Below, one piece after another: positions 26,952 to 38,662 of a stretch of 64,000 nt of DNA. The DNA is taken from positions 10,865 through 74,864 of the forward strand of contig NZ_DASSMH010000076.1 of NCBI RefSeq assembly GCF_035688975.1. Direction: 5' to 3'. The stretch comes from CALMNV01 sp035688975 (GTDB lineage: Bacteria; Actinomycetota; Actinomycetes; Actinomycetales; Dermatophilaceae). Below the pieces are notes generated by a model. That model did no database searches. It was not told the DNA's origin and saw only the letters and a list, made by a program, of their open reading frames with translations. How positions within the stretch are numbered: position 1 is the first letter of the stretch; the number at the start of each line of letters is the position of its first letter. Made by a program: the position numbers and the translations under genes.

Positions 26952-27935
26952 ATGAATGTTCCCGTGTGGGGCTGGTATCTCACGATCGGCCTGATGACCG
27001 CCGCCCTCTTCGTCGACGTCTTCGTCATCGCGCGGCGCCCGCACACCCCCTCCCTGCGCGAGGTGTCGCGGCACCTGGCCTTCTACCTCGTGCTGGCGGT
27101 CCTCTTCGGCCTCTTCGTGTGGCGGGTGTGGGGCGGGCAGTATGCCGGCGAGTTCTTCGCCGGGTGGCTCACCGAGTACTCGCTCTCCGTCGACAACCTC
27201 TTCATCTTCCTGCTCATCATGCAGAGCTTCCGGGTGCCCATGAAGCTGCAGCAGTCCGCTCTCATGATCGGCATCCTCATCGCCATCGTGCTCCGCGGCG
27301 TCTTCATCGCGCTCGGCGCCGTCGTCATCAACGCCTACGCGTGGGTGTTCTACCTCTTCGGCGCCTTCCTCATCTACACGGCGGTCAAGCTCGCCCGGGG
27401 CGGCGAGAGCGACGACGAGGAGTACCACGAGAACCGGCTGCTGACCTGGGTCGAGCGCAGGTTCCCGGCGACGACCTCCTTCCACGGGGCCCACCTCGTC
27501 GTCGTCCAGCAGGGCAAGCGGGTCATCACCCCGATGATGATCGTCATCCTCGCGCTCGGCACCACCGACCTGCTCTTCGCCCTCGACTCCATCCCGGCGA
27601 TCTACGGCCTGACGAAGGAGCCCTTCCTCGTCCTCACGGCCAACGTCTTCGCGCTCATGGGCCTGCGCCAGCTCTACTTCCTCATCGGCGGGCTGCTCAA
27701 GCGGCTCGTCTACCTCAGCATCGGGCTCGCGGTGCTCCTCGGGTTCATCGGCGTCAAGCTCGTGATGCACGCGCTGCACGAGAACAACCTGCCGTTCGTC
27801 AACGGCGGGCAGCCGATCGAGTCCGTGCCCGACATCCCCATCAGCGTCTCCCTGGGCGCGATCGTGCTCATCCTCGGCGTGACGACGGTCGCCAGCCTCG
27901 TCCAGTCGCGCCGCGAGGCCCGCGCCACCGTCTGA
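26952..27935 (+). CDS. TerC family membrane protein, probable Mn2+ exporter
   Basis: A 327-residue integral membrane protein of the TerC/Alx family with about nine membrane segments. The two family signatures carry acidic residues inside membrane segments: TEYSLSVDNLFIFLLIMQSF and GTTDLLFALDSIPAIYGLT. These are thought to coordinate a divalent cation, and TerC/Alx proteins export manganese. The N-terminus NVPVWGWYLTIGLM matches homologues and fixes the ATG at 26952, although the frame is open into the riboswitch. The yybP-ykoY element upstream strongly supports a role in Mn2+ homeostasis. It is a single-gene unit. Confidence 0.92.
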   Translation: MNVPVWGWYLTIGLMTAALFVDVFVIARRPHTPSLREVSRHLAFYLVLAVLFGLFVWRVWGGQYAGEFFAGWLTEYSLSVDNLFIFLLIMQSFRVPMKLQQSALMIGILIAIVLRGVFIALGAVVINAYAWVFYLFGAFLIYTAVKLARGGESDDEEYHENRLLTWVERRFPATTSFHGAHLVVVQQGKRVITPMMIVILALGTTDLLFALDSIPAIYGLTKEPFLVLTANVFALMGLRQLYFLIGGLLKRLVYLSIGLAVLLGFIGVKLVMHALHENNLPFVNGGQPIESVPDIPISVSLGAIVLILGVTTVASLVQSRREARATV

Positions 27936-27952
27936 GCGCCGTGGCCGCCTGA

Positions 27953-28843
27953 TCAGCTTCCGGTGGCCTGCGCGGGGTCGGGCTCCGACGGGGCCTTGCC
28001 TCGGCGGCCGGGGGCGCCGAGCACGAGGCAGCTGGCCACGACGACCGACGCGATGCCGAGCAGCCGCACCGGGTCCAGGACCTGGCCCAGCACGAGGTAC
28101 CCGGCGAGCGCCGCGACCGCCGGCTCGGCGCTGAGCAGGATGCCGAACACGTGCTGGCGCAGGTGCCGCAGCGCGACGAGCTCGAGGGAGTAGGGCAGCA
28201 CGGACGACAGGACGGCGACCGCGAGGCCTAGCCCGACGGCATACGGCGGCCACGCCCGCGTCGTGGTGAGCCCGAGCGGCGCGACCACGACGGTCGCCAC
28301 GACCATGGCGAGGGCGAGCCCGTCGACGCCCGGGAAGCGGGTCCCCGTGCGCTGGGACAGGACGATGTATGCCGCCCACAGCGCACCGGCGGTCGCGGCG
28401 AGCGCGAGCCCGGTGCGGTCGACCGACTCGAAGGAGACCCCGAAGGCGCCCGAGACGAGCACGACGCCCACGGTGGCCGCGGCGACGGCCAGCACGTCGC
28501 GGAGGCGGCGGCTCTGCGTCGCCGCGAGGGTGAGCGGGCCGAGGAACTCGACGGTGACGGCGACGCCGATCGGGAGGTGGGCGAGGGAGGCGTAGAAGCT
28601 GAGGTTCATCGCGCCGAGGGCAAGGCCGAAGGCGGCGACGGTCAGCCAGTCGGCGCGCGAGCGTCCGCGGACCGGGGGACGGGCGGCGGCACAGAGGATG
28701 AGGGTCGCGAAGGCGAGGCGCAGCGTCACCGAGCCCGCGGCCCCCAGTCGCGGCACCAGGGTGGCCGCCAGCGCGCCGCCGAACTGGACCGACAGGATCG
28801 CGGCGAGGACGAGCACGGGCGCGCTGCGCTCGTTCGCCGTCAC
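27953..28843 (-). CDS. EamA/RhtA-like metabolite exporter
   Basis: A 296-residue transporter of the drug/metabolite superfamily with ten membrane segments in two EamA repeats. The first repeat runs from VLVLAAILSVQFGGALAATL and the segment GAMNLSFYASLAHLPIGVAV is typical of RhtA-like threonine/homoserine exporters; the second repeat contains AAYIVLSQRTG and LRQHVFGILLSAEPAVAALA. The start is GTG at 28843, overlapping the TGA of the NlpC/P60 gene (GTGA). The upstream part of the open frame is antisense noise of that gene. The substrate is unknown. Confidence 0.87.
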   Translation of the reverse strand: MTANERSAPVLVLAAILSVQFGGALAATLVPRLGAAGSVTLRLAFATLILCAAARPPVRGRSRADWLTVAAFGLALGAMNLSFYASLAHLPIGVAVTVEFLGPLTLAATQSRRLRDVLAVAAATVGVVLVSGAFGVSFESVDRTGLALAATAGALWAAYIVLSQRTGTRFPGVDGLALAMVVATVVVAPLGLTTTRAWPPYAVGLGLAVAVLSSVLPYSLELVALRHLRQHVFGILLSAEPAVAALAGYLVLGQVLDPVRLLGIASVVVASCLVLGAPGRRGKAPSEPDPAQATGS

Positions 28844-29613
28844 GAGGTCGGGAGCCGGCCGGTGGCGACGAGGGCCTCGAGGCGGTCGGCGGTGAGGTCC
28901 TCCTCGACGACCGCGCCGCGGGTCTCGGAGGCGTGCACCATCCGACCCGGGGACACGACGATGCCCACGTGGTGGACCACACGGCCGGGACGACCGAAGA
29001 AGTAGAGGTCGCCGGGTCGTGCCTCGCCGGGGTCCGGGGAGAGCGCCGCCTCCGCCTGCGCATCGGCGTCGCGGGGCACGACCACGCCGAGACGGCGCCA
29101 GGTGTGGTGGACGAGCCCGGAGCAGTCGAAACCGAGCGGGGAGAGCCCGCCCCACAGATAGGCGAGACCGAGGTGATCCCGCGCGAGCGCGAGGGCCGGA
29201 TGCTCGCCGGAGCCGGCCGCGGGCCGCGCCGTGGCCGCCGGTGCGGCGACCGAGCCAGACGCGTCGGGGACCTGACGCAGGTGTGCCGCCGGGACCCAAC
29301 CGGGATACCCGTCCGGGCTCTTCGGCGACGGCTGCCACGGGCAGACGACCTGGGCCCAGGTCTTCGCCTCGTCGAGGCCCACCACGCGGACGGGCTCTCC
29401 GGCGACGAGCTGGGACTCGACCCGCCCGTGCAGTCCGAGTCGGCCGTCGCCCGACTCGTCGTCGTCGGGGTGCGAGTCGAGGTCCGCCAGCCACCGCACC
29501 GCGTCGGGAGCCGCCGCGACGACCGGTCGGTCCACGTCGCGCGGCCGGTCAGGGCCCACCCACAGCGTCGTCAGGGGGACGGACACCATCGCGGGGCCTG
29601 GACGCAGTGACAC
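28840..29613 (-). CDS. NlpC/P60 family cell-wall hydrolase
   Basis: A 257-residue protein with a C-terminal NlpC/P60 cysteine peptidase domain. The nucleophile lies in GFDCSGLVHHTWRRLG, the catalytic histidine in HHVGIVVSPGRMVHA, and the segment LARDHLGLAYLWGG is the usual domain start. The N-terminal 130 residues resemble an SH3-like region of bacterial peptidases (LVAGEPVRVVG, WVPAAHL). No clear signal peptide is visible, which is odd for an enzyme expected to cut peptidoglycan stem peptides; it may act on another gamma-D-glutamyl substrate inside the cell. GTG at 29613 follows GGGAGG. Its stop overlaps the EamA start, so they are coupled. Confidence 0.85.
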   Translation of the reverse strand: MSLRPGPAMVSVPLTTLWVGPDRPRDVDRPVVAAAPDAVRWLADLDSHPDDDESGDGRLGLHGRVESQLVAGEPVRVVGLDEAKTWAQVVCPWQPSPKSPDGYPGWVPAAHLRQVPDASGSVAAPAATARPAAGSGEHPALALARDHLGLAYLWGGLSPLGFDCSGLVHHTWRRLGVVVPRDADAQAEAALSPDPGEARPGDLYFFGRPGRVVHHVGIVVSPGRMVHASETRGAVVEEDLTADRLEALVATGRLPTS

Positions 29614-29654
29614 GGCGGCATCCTCCCATGCCGCATCCCGGCCCGTGCGGGCGG

Positions 29655-30176
29655 CTACTCGCAGCCGATGCCGTCGTTGTCCCGGTCCAGGTGGCGCGCG
29701 TAGCCCGGCTCGCCGCGGTGGATCGGGGCCGCCCCCGCGGCCCGGACGGCCGCGCAGTTCTTGTAGTAGACGGGGCCCGACGAGCCAGCGAGCGGCACCG
29801 GTGCCGCCGCGGCCTGCGCCGCGGCGGCCTTCGCCTTCGCCCTCGCGACGCTCGCCGTTTTCGCCGCGGCGGCCTTCGCGTTTGCCTTCGCGGCTGCTGC
29901 GGCCTTGGCCGCGGCGGCCTGGGCTGCCGCCGTGCCCGCGGCGGTGGCGGGTGTGCCCTCGCCGACCCCGGTCGTGGTCGGTCCGGGGGTCTCCGCGACG
30001 GACGCCGCCGCGGGAGACTGCGCTGAGGACGCCAACGCAGAGGAGGCCGACGCGGCCGGTTGGGCGGTGGAGCCGGCGAGCCTGACCTCGACCGTGGGGA
30101 CCGGGCTGGTCCCACACGCGGTCGCGGTCATCCCCACGACGAGGGCAAGCGCGAGGGACCTGGGCAGTCGACGCAT
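29655..30176 (-). CDS. Excalibur-domain lipoprotein
   Basis: A 173-residue secreted protein. The N-terminus RRLPRSLALALVVGMTATAC is a signal peptide ending in a lipobox (TATAC). The middle is low-complexity: an Ala/Ser/Pro/Thr stretch followed by about 55 residues made almost only of Ala and Lys (AAAKAAAAAKANAK and similar), likely helical and basic. The last 40 residues are an excalibur calcium-binding domain (VYYKNCAAVRAAG, then DRDNDGIGCE with the D-x-D-x-D-G ligand pattern and paired cysteines). Such proteins sit at the cell surface; no enzyme activity is known. GGAAGG precedes the ATG. It is divergent from the EVE-like gene and upstream of NlpC/P60. Confidence 0.88.
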   Translation of the reverse strand: MRRLPRSLALALVVGMTATACGTSPVPTVEVRLAGSTAQPAASASSALASSAQSPAAASVAETPGPTTTGVGEGTPATAAGTAAAQAAAAKAAAAAKANAKAAAAKTASVARAKAKAAAAQAAAAPVPLAGSSGPVYYKNCAAVRAAGAAPIHRGEPGYARHLDRDNDGIGCE

Positions 30177-30337
30177 CGTTGAGCACCTTCCGGGAAGACG
30201 GCAAGAAGACTGGGACCGTCTCGTTCGACGGGCGGTGACTGTCTACCGGACCAGGACGCCCGCCATGAGGCTTTCGCGGGATTTGGTGAGGATTGTTCTG
30301 TCGTAGCCTGAGCCAGTCTGGGAGAGGAGGCCGGGGG

Positions 30338-30796
30338 ATGACGCTGCGGATCAGCCGCGCCAACCTCGGCGCATGGGTGATCAAGGCCAACCCCGCTGCC
30401 CGGGACCCGCAGCGGTTCGCCGCGGAGCACGCCTCGGTCGCCGACCGGTGCGTGGCCGCCAACTACCGCTCCGCCCTGATCCAGGCCGGGGACCCCGTCG
30501 TGCTGTGGGTGTCGGGCCCGGAGCGGGACCCGCTGCAGCCGGGGGTCTGGGGCGTGGGCCGCGTGGTCGCGCCCGTGGCTCGCGCTCGAGCGAGCGGGTC
30601 TGACGGACCCGCCTCCGGCACGCCCAAGGTCACTCTCGACGTGCCGCTCCTGGAGGCGCCCGTGCCGCGCGCCCTGCTCAGGGCCACCGCCGCGCTCGCC
30701 GGCTGCGAGGTGCTGCGGCAGCCGCAGATGGGCAACCCGGGCTGGCTCGACGGGGCCGAGTGGGCCGCCCTCCAGGAGCTGCTCGCGAGCCGGTGA
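30338..30796 (+). CDS. EVE-like (PUA-superfamily) domain protein
   Basis: A 152-residue protein that looks like an EVE/PUA-like domain: it opens with the strand AWVIKANP and has VVLWVSGP followed by GVWGVGRVV, the usual barrel strands of EVE proteins. In the superfamily EVE domains often recognise modified bases in DNA or RNA; nothing here tells which. The last third (VLRQPQMGNPGWLDGAEWAALQELL) is typical of the same protein group. GGGAGAGGAGG precedes the ATG at 30338. It is convergent with the beta-propeller gene across a strong hairpin. Confidence 0.65.
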   Translation: MTLRISRANLGAWVIKANPAARDPQRFAAEHASVADRCVAANYRSALIQAGDPVVLWVSGPERDPLQPGVWGVGRVVAPVARARASGSDGPASGTPKVTLDVPLLEAPVPRALLRATAALAGCEVLRQPQMGNPGWLDGAEWAALQELLASR

Positions 30797-30820
30797 GGGG
30801 CCGGGCCGGAGCCCGGCCCC
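30797..30820. terminator. Bidirectional terminator between convergent genes
   Basis: GGGGCCGGGC (30797-30806) pairs perfectly with GCCCGGCCCC (30811-30820) around a CGGA loop. It starts on the base after the EVE-like gene stop and lies 28 bp from the stop of the convergent gene, so it can serve both. Confidence 0.8.
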
Positions 30821-30848
30821 TGCCGGTTGCAGTCAGCCGGACCGCGGC

Positions 30849-32141
30849 TCAGTGGGAGACGCGCACGACCGCGCCGGCGTTCGGCGTGGTGTCGGCCGAG
30901 CCGACGGTGACGTACATGGCGCCGTCACGGCCCTGGGCGATCCCGCCGGGCACGGGCAGCTTGCCCCCGCCTATCCGGGTGTGGTTCGTCGGCGTGCGGA
31001 AGGGGATCCGGACGATGTCACCGGGCGGCTGCGCCGCGCCGTTCGGCTGGAACATCTCGGTGGCCCAGAAGTTTCCGGACCGGTCGAACGTGCAGGCCGT
31101 GATCGTCGTGAGGCCGGTGGCCCACACCGTGGGCTTGGGCCCGCTGCCGAAGTTGGCGTTCGGGTCGACGCGCCACACCGAGGACCGGTTCGGGCCGCCG
31201 GGGACGAAGAGGTTGAAGACGAGGTCGAGGGTGCCCACGTAGAGCATGCCGTCCGGCCCCTCGGCGACGCACGTGGGGGTCGAGTCGCGGACCGGGTCGT
31301 TGGGGATGTAGGCGATGACCCGGCTGCGACCCGACGGCATCACCTCACTGATGGTGTTCGCCCCCGCGTCGGCCACGAAGGTGCGCAGCCTGTCCTTCCT
31401 GCGGTCCCGGATCAGCAGGACCCCGTACGGGTTGGAGTCCGGGAAGTCGTCCGGGAAGAGTGACTTGTGGTCCGCGGTCCACCGGAACTGCTGGTTGCCG
31501 ACGTTGGTGACGGGTTTGGCGGCTCCGGTCCTGCCGTCGAGGCGGAAGAGCAGCCCGGCCTGGGAGGGGGGCAGGCTCACCGGGGGCCGCGCGAGACCGA
31601 GGTTGGACTCGCTCATGATCATCCGGATCTCGCACCGCCCCTCACGCCCCTCCCCGTCGCCGTCATCGTCGTGCGACCCCCGCCGGATCATGGGCGAGCG
31701 GTCGTCGTCGTCGGCCGGCTCCGTGGAGCAGCTGTTTCCCATGGCGCTGATGCCCTCAGGACCGAGGACGGCCGCTTCGCCCTCGCCGTTCGCGAAGAAG
31801 CTGGTGAAACCGGTGGACCAGACCGGCTTCCCCGTGCCGCGCTGGTACTTCGTCACCTTGCCGGTCTTGGAGAGGCCGAAGACCGGCGACGACTGGCCCG
31901 TCGACGGAGGCGGCCCGAGATACTTGCCCGACTCCGCGACGTACATGGCGCCTCGGGCGTCGAAGGCGATCCCCCGTGGCGCGTTGAGGCCGGAGACGAC
32001 CGTGCGGAACGTCGGCGAGGAGCCGGCCGACGACGAGGAGGCAGCCTGGGAGGACGCCGACCCCGTCGGGGCCAGCAGTGCTGCCGCGCACAGGCCGGCG
32101 ACGCCGGCCACGCGGGCGGAAGCCGTGGTGGTCTTGCTCAT
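30849..32141 (-). CDS. Secreted ScyD/ScyE-like beta-propeller protein
   Basis: A 430-residue protein with a Sec-type signal peptide (VAGVAGLCAAALLAPTGSAS) and then NHL/SMP-30-like propeller blades: LNAPRGIAFDARGAMYVAES, GPEGISAMG, GPDGMLYVGTL, AQGRDGAMYVTVGS. The family name ScyD/ScyE comes from cyanobacterial scytonemin clusters, but members are widespread and nothing here suggests scytonemin synthesis. A disordered acidic insertion (residues about 160-190, with EPADDDDR and DDDGDGEGRE) loops out of one blade. GGGAGAT precedes the ATG. The gene stands alone, with 234 bp upstream holding no recognisable gene. Confidence 0.8.
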   Translation of the reverse strand: MSKTTTASARVAGVAGLCAAALLAPTGSASSQAASSSSAGSSPTFRTVVSGLNAPRGIAFDARGAMYVAESGKYLGPPPSTGQSSPVFGLSKTGKVTKYQRGTGKPVWSTGFTSFFANGEGEAAVLGPEGISAMGNSCSTEPADDDDRSPMIRRGSHDDDGDGEGREGRCEIRMIMSESNLGLARPPVSLPPSQAGLLFRLDGRTGAAKPVTNVGNQQFRWTADHKSLFPDDFPDSNPYGVLLIRDRRKDRLRTFVADAGANTISEVMPSGRSRVIAYIPNDPVRDSTPTCVAEGPDGMLYVGTLDLVFNLFVPGGPNRSSVWRVDPNANFGSGPKPTVWATGLTTITACTFDRSGNFWATEMFQPNGAAQPPGDIVRIPFRTPTNHTRIGGGKLPVPGGIAQGRDGAMYVTVGSADTTPNAGAVVRVSH

Positions 32142-32375
32142 GAGATCTCCCAACCGACGGATGCAGACCGGGAGCCCGGGAGCTTCCGTCACTGAGTCGA
32201 GTGGAGTGCAACACGTGCGCTGATGCCGCCAGGCGGCGTTGATGGACCGCGGCCTTCCCCCCGTGCCGCAACTCTCCACCGTAGCCCGATAGCAGCAGCG
32301 GCGTCAGCGAGTTGCGACAAGCCTCGGGCCGATCGGCCAGCGCGCGCCGGCGTCCGTCACCGTGCTCCCGGGCGC

Positions 32376-33038
32376 CTACCAGCCGCGGTCGCGCCACTCC
32401 TGCAGGTGCGGCCGCTCCGCGCCCAGGGTGGAGTCGGCGCCGTGCCCCGGGTAGAACCACGTGTCGTCGTCGTAGACGTCGAAGACCCGCGTCGTCACGT
32501 CGGCGTAGAGCGACGCAAAGCTCTGACCCTCGTTCTTCGTGTTGCCGACGCCCCCGGGGAAGAGGCTGTCCCCGGTCCACAGGTGGGCAGGGCCGCCCGG
32601 GTCCGCGTAGGCCAGGGCGATGCCACCGGGGGTGTGCCCGCGCAGGGAGATGACGTCGAGCGTGATCTGGCCGAAGGCGACGGTGTCGCCCTGACCCACC
32701 CGGACGTCGACGGGCACCGGCAGGGCGTCGGCATCCTCGGCGCCCGCGACCGTCCGCGCGCCCGTGGCGGCGACCACGTCGGGCAGGGCACGCACGTGGT
32801 CCCAGTGTTGGTGGGTCGTGACCACCGTGCCGAGCGACGGCCCGCCCGAGCGGACGAGCTCGAGGATGCGCCCGGCCTCGTCCGCCGCGTCGATGAGCAG
32901 CTGCTCCCCGGTCCGCCGGCAGGTGAGGAGGTAGACGTTGTTGTGCATGGCCGAGACCGCGAGCTTGCGGATCGTCAGCTGGGGCAGCTCGCGCGTGTCG
33001 GCGGGGCCGCCGGGCTCCACGTCACCGGTGTAGGGCAT
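32376..33038 (-). CDS. MBL-fold metallohydrolase (glyoxalase II-like)
   Basis: A 220-residue metallo-beta-lactamase fold hydrolase. The metal motif is THQHWDHVRALPDVV, the second histidine lies in LRGHTPGGIAL, the bridging aspartate in HLWTGDSLFPGGVG, and the last histidine in WFYPGHGADS. This matches glyoxalase II-like thioester hydrolases and the mycobacterial Rv1637c group, which also lies beside uvrA. It begins 4 bp after the stop of the MDMPI-fold gene. The pairing suggests a mycothiol-linked hydrolysis, but this is inference. Confidence 0.88.
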   Translation of the reverse strand: MPYTGDVEPGGPADTRELPQLTIRKLAVSAMHNNVYLLTCRRTGEQLLIDAADEAGRILELVRSGGPSLGTVVTTHQHWDHVRALPDVVAATGARTVAGAEDADALPVPVDVRVGQGDTVAFGQITLDVISLRGHTPGGIALAYADPGGPAHLWTGDSLFPGGVGNTKNEGQSFASLYADVTTRVFDVYDDDTWFYPGHGADSTLGAERPHLQEWRDRGW

Positions 33039-33042
33039 GAGG

Positions 33043-33744
33043 TCATCCTCCGAAGGGCAGGTCGGGCAGGTCGGTGCTGCAAGTGATCCCGTCGGGGCGC
33101 CGGCGCAGGAGCCAGAGCAGCGCCGCCGCACGGGACCCGGTGACGTATGCCGTGCCGGTGCCGATGACGTGCACGTCGCCCTCGTCGGTGCGGATCTCGA
33201 CGCTCGGTGCCTCCGGGTGCTCGCGCAGCGTGCGGGCGGCGTGGTCGAGCAGGAGCTCTGCGAGCTCGGCCGGGACGTCGGCGAAGGTGAAGGCCGCGTC
33301 GAGGTCGACGTGGTGGACGAGGAGCTCACGCAGGCGCAGGAAGGGCACGCGGGCCACGAGGACGGCGCGGCCGCCGGGCGTGCGCTGCACCGTGCGGCCC
33401 TCGAGCTGCGGCCCGAGCCGGTCGAGCAGCGGCGCGAGCCGGTCCGCCGCGGCCCGCACGTCCTCCACGAGGTCCGTGGCGCCCCGCCTGGCGCCTGCCT
33501 CGATCTCGGCGTCGCGCACGTCGTCGGCGGCATACATCGTCTCGGCGCTCCCGGTGAGACCGGCGCGGCACACCCGCGCCAGGGCGTCGGCGTTGCGGGC
33601 GAGGTGCGTGAGGACGTGGGCGCGCGACCAGCCCTCGCAGAGCGACGGCGCGAGGACCGCCTCGTCGGAGAACGCGGCGGCGGTCGCGAGCAGCCGCTCG
33701 GTCTCGCGGGCGACGAGGTCGGGGGTCACGTCACGGGGCCGCAT
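33043..33744 (-). CDS. Maleylpyruvate isomerase family (MDMPI/DinB-like) mycothiol-dependent protein
   Basis: A 233-residue protein with an N-terminal DinB-like four-helix domain: the helix LCEGWSRAHVLTHLARNADAL supplies one metal-binding histidine and LRELLVHHVDLDAAFTF the others. The C-terminal MDMPI domain ends TGSRAAALLWLLRRR. Family members are mycothiol-dependent isomerases or transferases; the actual substrate is unknown. The first 14 bp overlap the end of the GH15 gene and its stop lies 4 bp before the MBL gene, so the three are one transcription unit. Confidence 0.85.
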   Translation of the reverse strand: MRPRDVTPDLVARETERLLATAAAFSDEAVLAPSLCEGWSRAHVLTHLARNADALARVCRAGLTGSAETMYAADDVRDAEIEAGARRGATDLVEDVRAAADRLAPLLDRLGPQLEGRTVQRTPGGRAVLVARVPFLRLRELLVHHVDLDAAFTFADVPAELAELLLDHAARTLREHPEAPSVEIRTDEGDVHVIGTGTAYVTGSRAAALLWLLRRRPDGITCSTDLPDLPFGG

Positions 33745-35545
33745 GGACGTCCTTCCCCGCAGCCTCCGCGATGGCGAGGGCCGCGGTCACGAGGGTCAGG
33801 TGCGAGAAGGCCTGCGGGAAGTTGCCCACCATGCGGCCACCTGCGGGGTCGTACTCCTCGGGGAGGAGGCCCACATCGTTGCAGAGGGCGACCAGCCGGT
33901 CCATCAGCGCGGTGGCCTGCTCGAGCAGGCCGGCCTTGGCGTATGCCGTGACCAGCCAGAAGGAGCACGCGAGGAACGGGTGCTCGTCGCCCGCGAGGCC
34001 GTCGACGCCGGTGCTCGTCCGGTAGCGCCGCACGAGCCCGTCCCGCATCAGCTCCTGCTCGACGGCCCGGATCGTCCCGAGCATGCGGGGGTCGTCGCCG
34101 TCGAGGAAGCCCACGGCCGAGAGCACGAGGAGCGAGGCGTCCACCTCGCTCGTGTGGTAGTGCTGGACGAAGGTCTGCCGCTCCTCGTCCCAGCCCCGGG
34201 CGAGGACCTCCCGGCGCACCTCGTCACGGATGGCCCGCCACCGGTCGACGGGCCCGTGCAGACCGTGGCGCTCCACGGCGCGCACGGCACGGTCGAGGGC
34301 CACCCACACCATCACCCGGGAGTGGGTGAAGTGGCGCTCGGGCCCGCGGATCTCCCACAGGCCGTGGTCGGGCTCCTGCCAGTGCGCCGCGAGGTGGTTG
34401 ACGAGGGCCCGCTGCAGGTGCCACGAGTCGGTCGTCTCGCCCAGGCCGGCCTCGCGGGCCAGCTCGAGCGCCATCATCACCTCGCCGAGCACGTCGGTCT
34501 GCCGCTGCTCGACCGCGCCGTTGCCGACGCGGACCGGTCGGGAGCAGGCGTAGCCGGGAAGGTGGTCGAGCTCCCGCTCCGGCAGCTGGCGGGCCCCGTC
34601 GACGCGGTACATGATCTGCATGTCCTCCGGGTCCCCGGCCACGGCGCGCAGCAGCCAGTTGCGCCAGAGCCGCGTCTCGTCGACGTAGCCGCAGCCGAGC
34701 AGCGACTCCAGGGTCAGGGCCGCGTCGCGCAGCCAGCAGTAGCGGTAGTCCCAGTTGCGCTCGCCGCCGAAGTCCTCGGGCAGGGACGTCGTCGGGGCGG
34801 CGACGATGCCGCCGGTGACGGCGTGGCTGAGCACCCGGAGCACGAGCAGCGAGCGGGACACGGCAGCGGCATACGGCCCGGCATACCGGTTGCGAGCGGC
34901 CCACCGCTCACTGATGTCGAGCGTGTCGCGCACCCGCTCCGCGACGTCGAACCGGCGGGGCACCGGCCGGTGGCTGGGCAGCCAGGTGAGCGAGAAGGTG
35001 AGGCTCTCGCCGGCGGCGACGTCGAACTCGTCGACGTGGTGGCCGTCCTGCCCCCGCGGGAGACGGGTGCCCCGGAGCACCAGCATGTCAGGCCCGGCGA
35101 CGGCGGTGATGATCTGCTCCTCCACGCCGTCCTTGACGTCGGTGTGCCGGCTGATCCACGGGCGGGTCCGGCCGTAGCCGAACCGCACGACCCAGTCATG
35201 CCGCAGCCGCAGCGTCCCCTCGAGGCCTTCCACGCGGCGGAGGACGTCGGCGCGCCCGTCGGCGACCGGCATGAGGTCGGTCACCCTGACCCGGCCGGCC
35301 GGGGTCTCGTGGAGGGTCTCGAGGACGAAGCTCGCGCCGACGTAGCGGCGGGTCGAGCGGGCCGACGGGTCGCTGGGGCCGATGAGCCACCGGCCGTGCT
35401 CGCGGGTGCCGAGCAGCGCGGCGAAGCAGGCCGGTGAGTCGAAGCGCGGGAGACACAGCCAGTCGATCGACCCCGCCCGGCTCACCAGTGCCGCGGTGGC
35501 CGTGTCGCCGAGGACCGCGTAGTCCTCGATGGGCGTCGAGCTCAT
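33731..35545 (-). CDS. Glycoside hydrolase family 15 protein (trehalase/glucoamylase-like)
   Basis: A 604-residue cytoplasmic GH15 enzyme. The start TPIEDYAVLGDTATAALVSR and GSIDWLCLPRFDSPACFAAL are typical of the N-terminal beta-sandwich; the (alpha/alpha)6 barrel begins near residue 230 and includes the hallmark GERNWDYRYCWLRDAALTL. The distal acid region PEEYDPAGGRMVGNFPQAFS is also conserved. Actinobacterial members of this group include trehalases, while others hydrolyse oligosaccharides; the substrate is not fixed by sequence. Several hundred residues of open frame upstream are antisense to uvrA and are excluded. CATACT stands 7 nt before the ATG, which fits a leaderless start divergent from uvrA. 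Confidence 0.9.
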   Translation of the reverse strand: MSSTPIEDYAVLGDTATAALVSRAGSIDWLCLPRFDSPACFAALLGTREHGRWLIGPSDPSARSTRRYVGASFVLETLHETPAGRVRVTDLMPVADGRADVLRRVEGLEGTLRLRHDWVVRFGYGRTRPWISRHTDVKDGVEEQIITAVAGPDMLVLRGTRLPRGQDGHHVDEFDVAAGESLTFSLTWLPSHRPVPRRFDVAERVRDTLDISERWAARNRYAGPYAAAVSRSLLVLRVLSHAVTGGIVAAPTTSLPEDFGGERNWDYRYCWLRDAALTLESLLGCGYVDETRLWRNWLLRAVAGDPEDMQIMYRVDGARQLPERELDHLPGYACSRPVRVGNGAVEQRQTDVLGEVMMALELAREAGLGETTDSWHLQRALVNHLAAHWQEPDHGLWEIRGPERHFTHSRVMVWVALDRAVRAVERHGLHGPVDRWRAIRDEVRREVLARGWDEERQTFVQHYHTSEVDASLLVLSAVGFLDGDDPRMLGTIRAVEQELMRDGLVRRYRTSTGVDGLAGDEHPFLACSFWLVTAYAKAGLLEQATALMDRLVALCNDVGLLPEEYDPAGGRMVGNFPQAFSHLTLVTAALAIAEAAGKDVHAAP

Positions 35546-35552
35546 GGAGGCG

Positions 35553-35558
35553 AGTATG
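35553..35558 (-). promoter_or_regulatory. -10 box of the GH15 operon, leaderless type
   Basis: On the minus strand CATACT ends 7 nt before the ATG at 35545. It overlaps a GGCATAC motif (35554-35560), one of the over-represented 7-mers described in the findings. Confidence 0.4.
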
Positions 35559-35599
35559 CCGTCCCGGTTCGCGCGTCGGGGACTGTCGGTGCGGGCACC

Positions 35600-35605
35600 T
35601 AGCAT
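35600..35605 (+). promoter_or_regulatory. -10 box of uvrA, leaderless type
   Basis: TAGCAT ends 6 nt before the GTG start of uvrA. No SOS box was recognised in the 66-bp divergent gap. Confidence 0.45.
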
Positions 35606-35611
35606 GTTGGC

Positions 35612-38653
<3,042 letters not shown>

Positions 38654-38662
38654 GCGAAAGGG

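Noticed and set aside
30849..32141. Scytonemin biosynthesis gene
   Set aside because: The family label is historical. No other scytonemin gene is near, and the propeller fold alone does not define that role.
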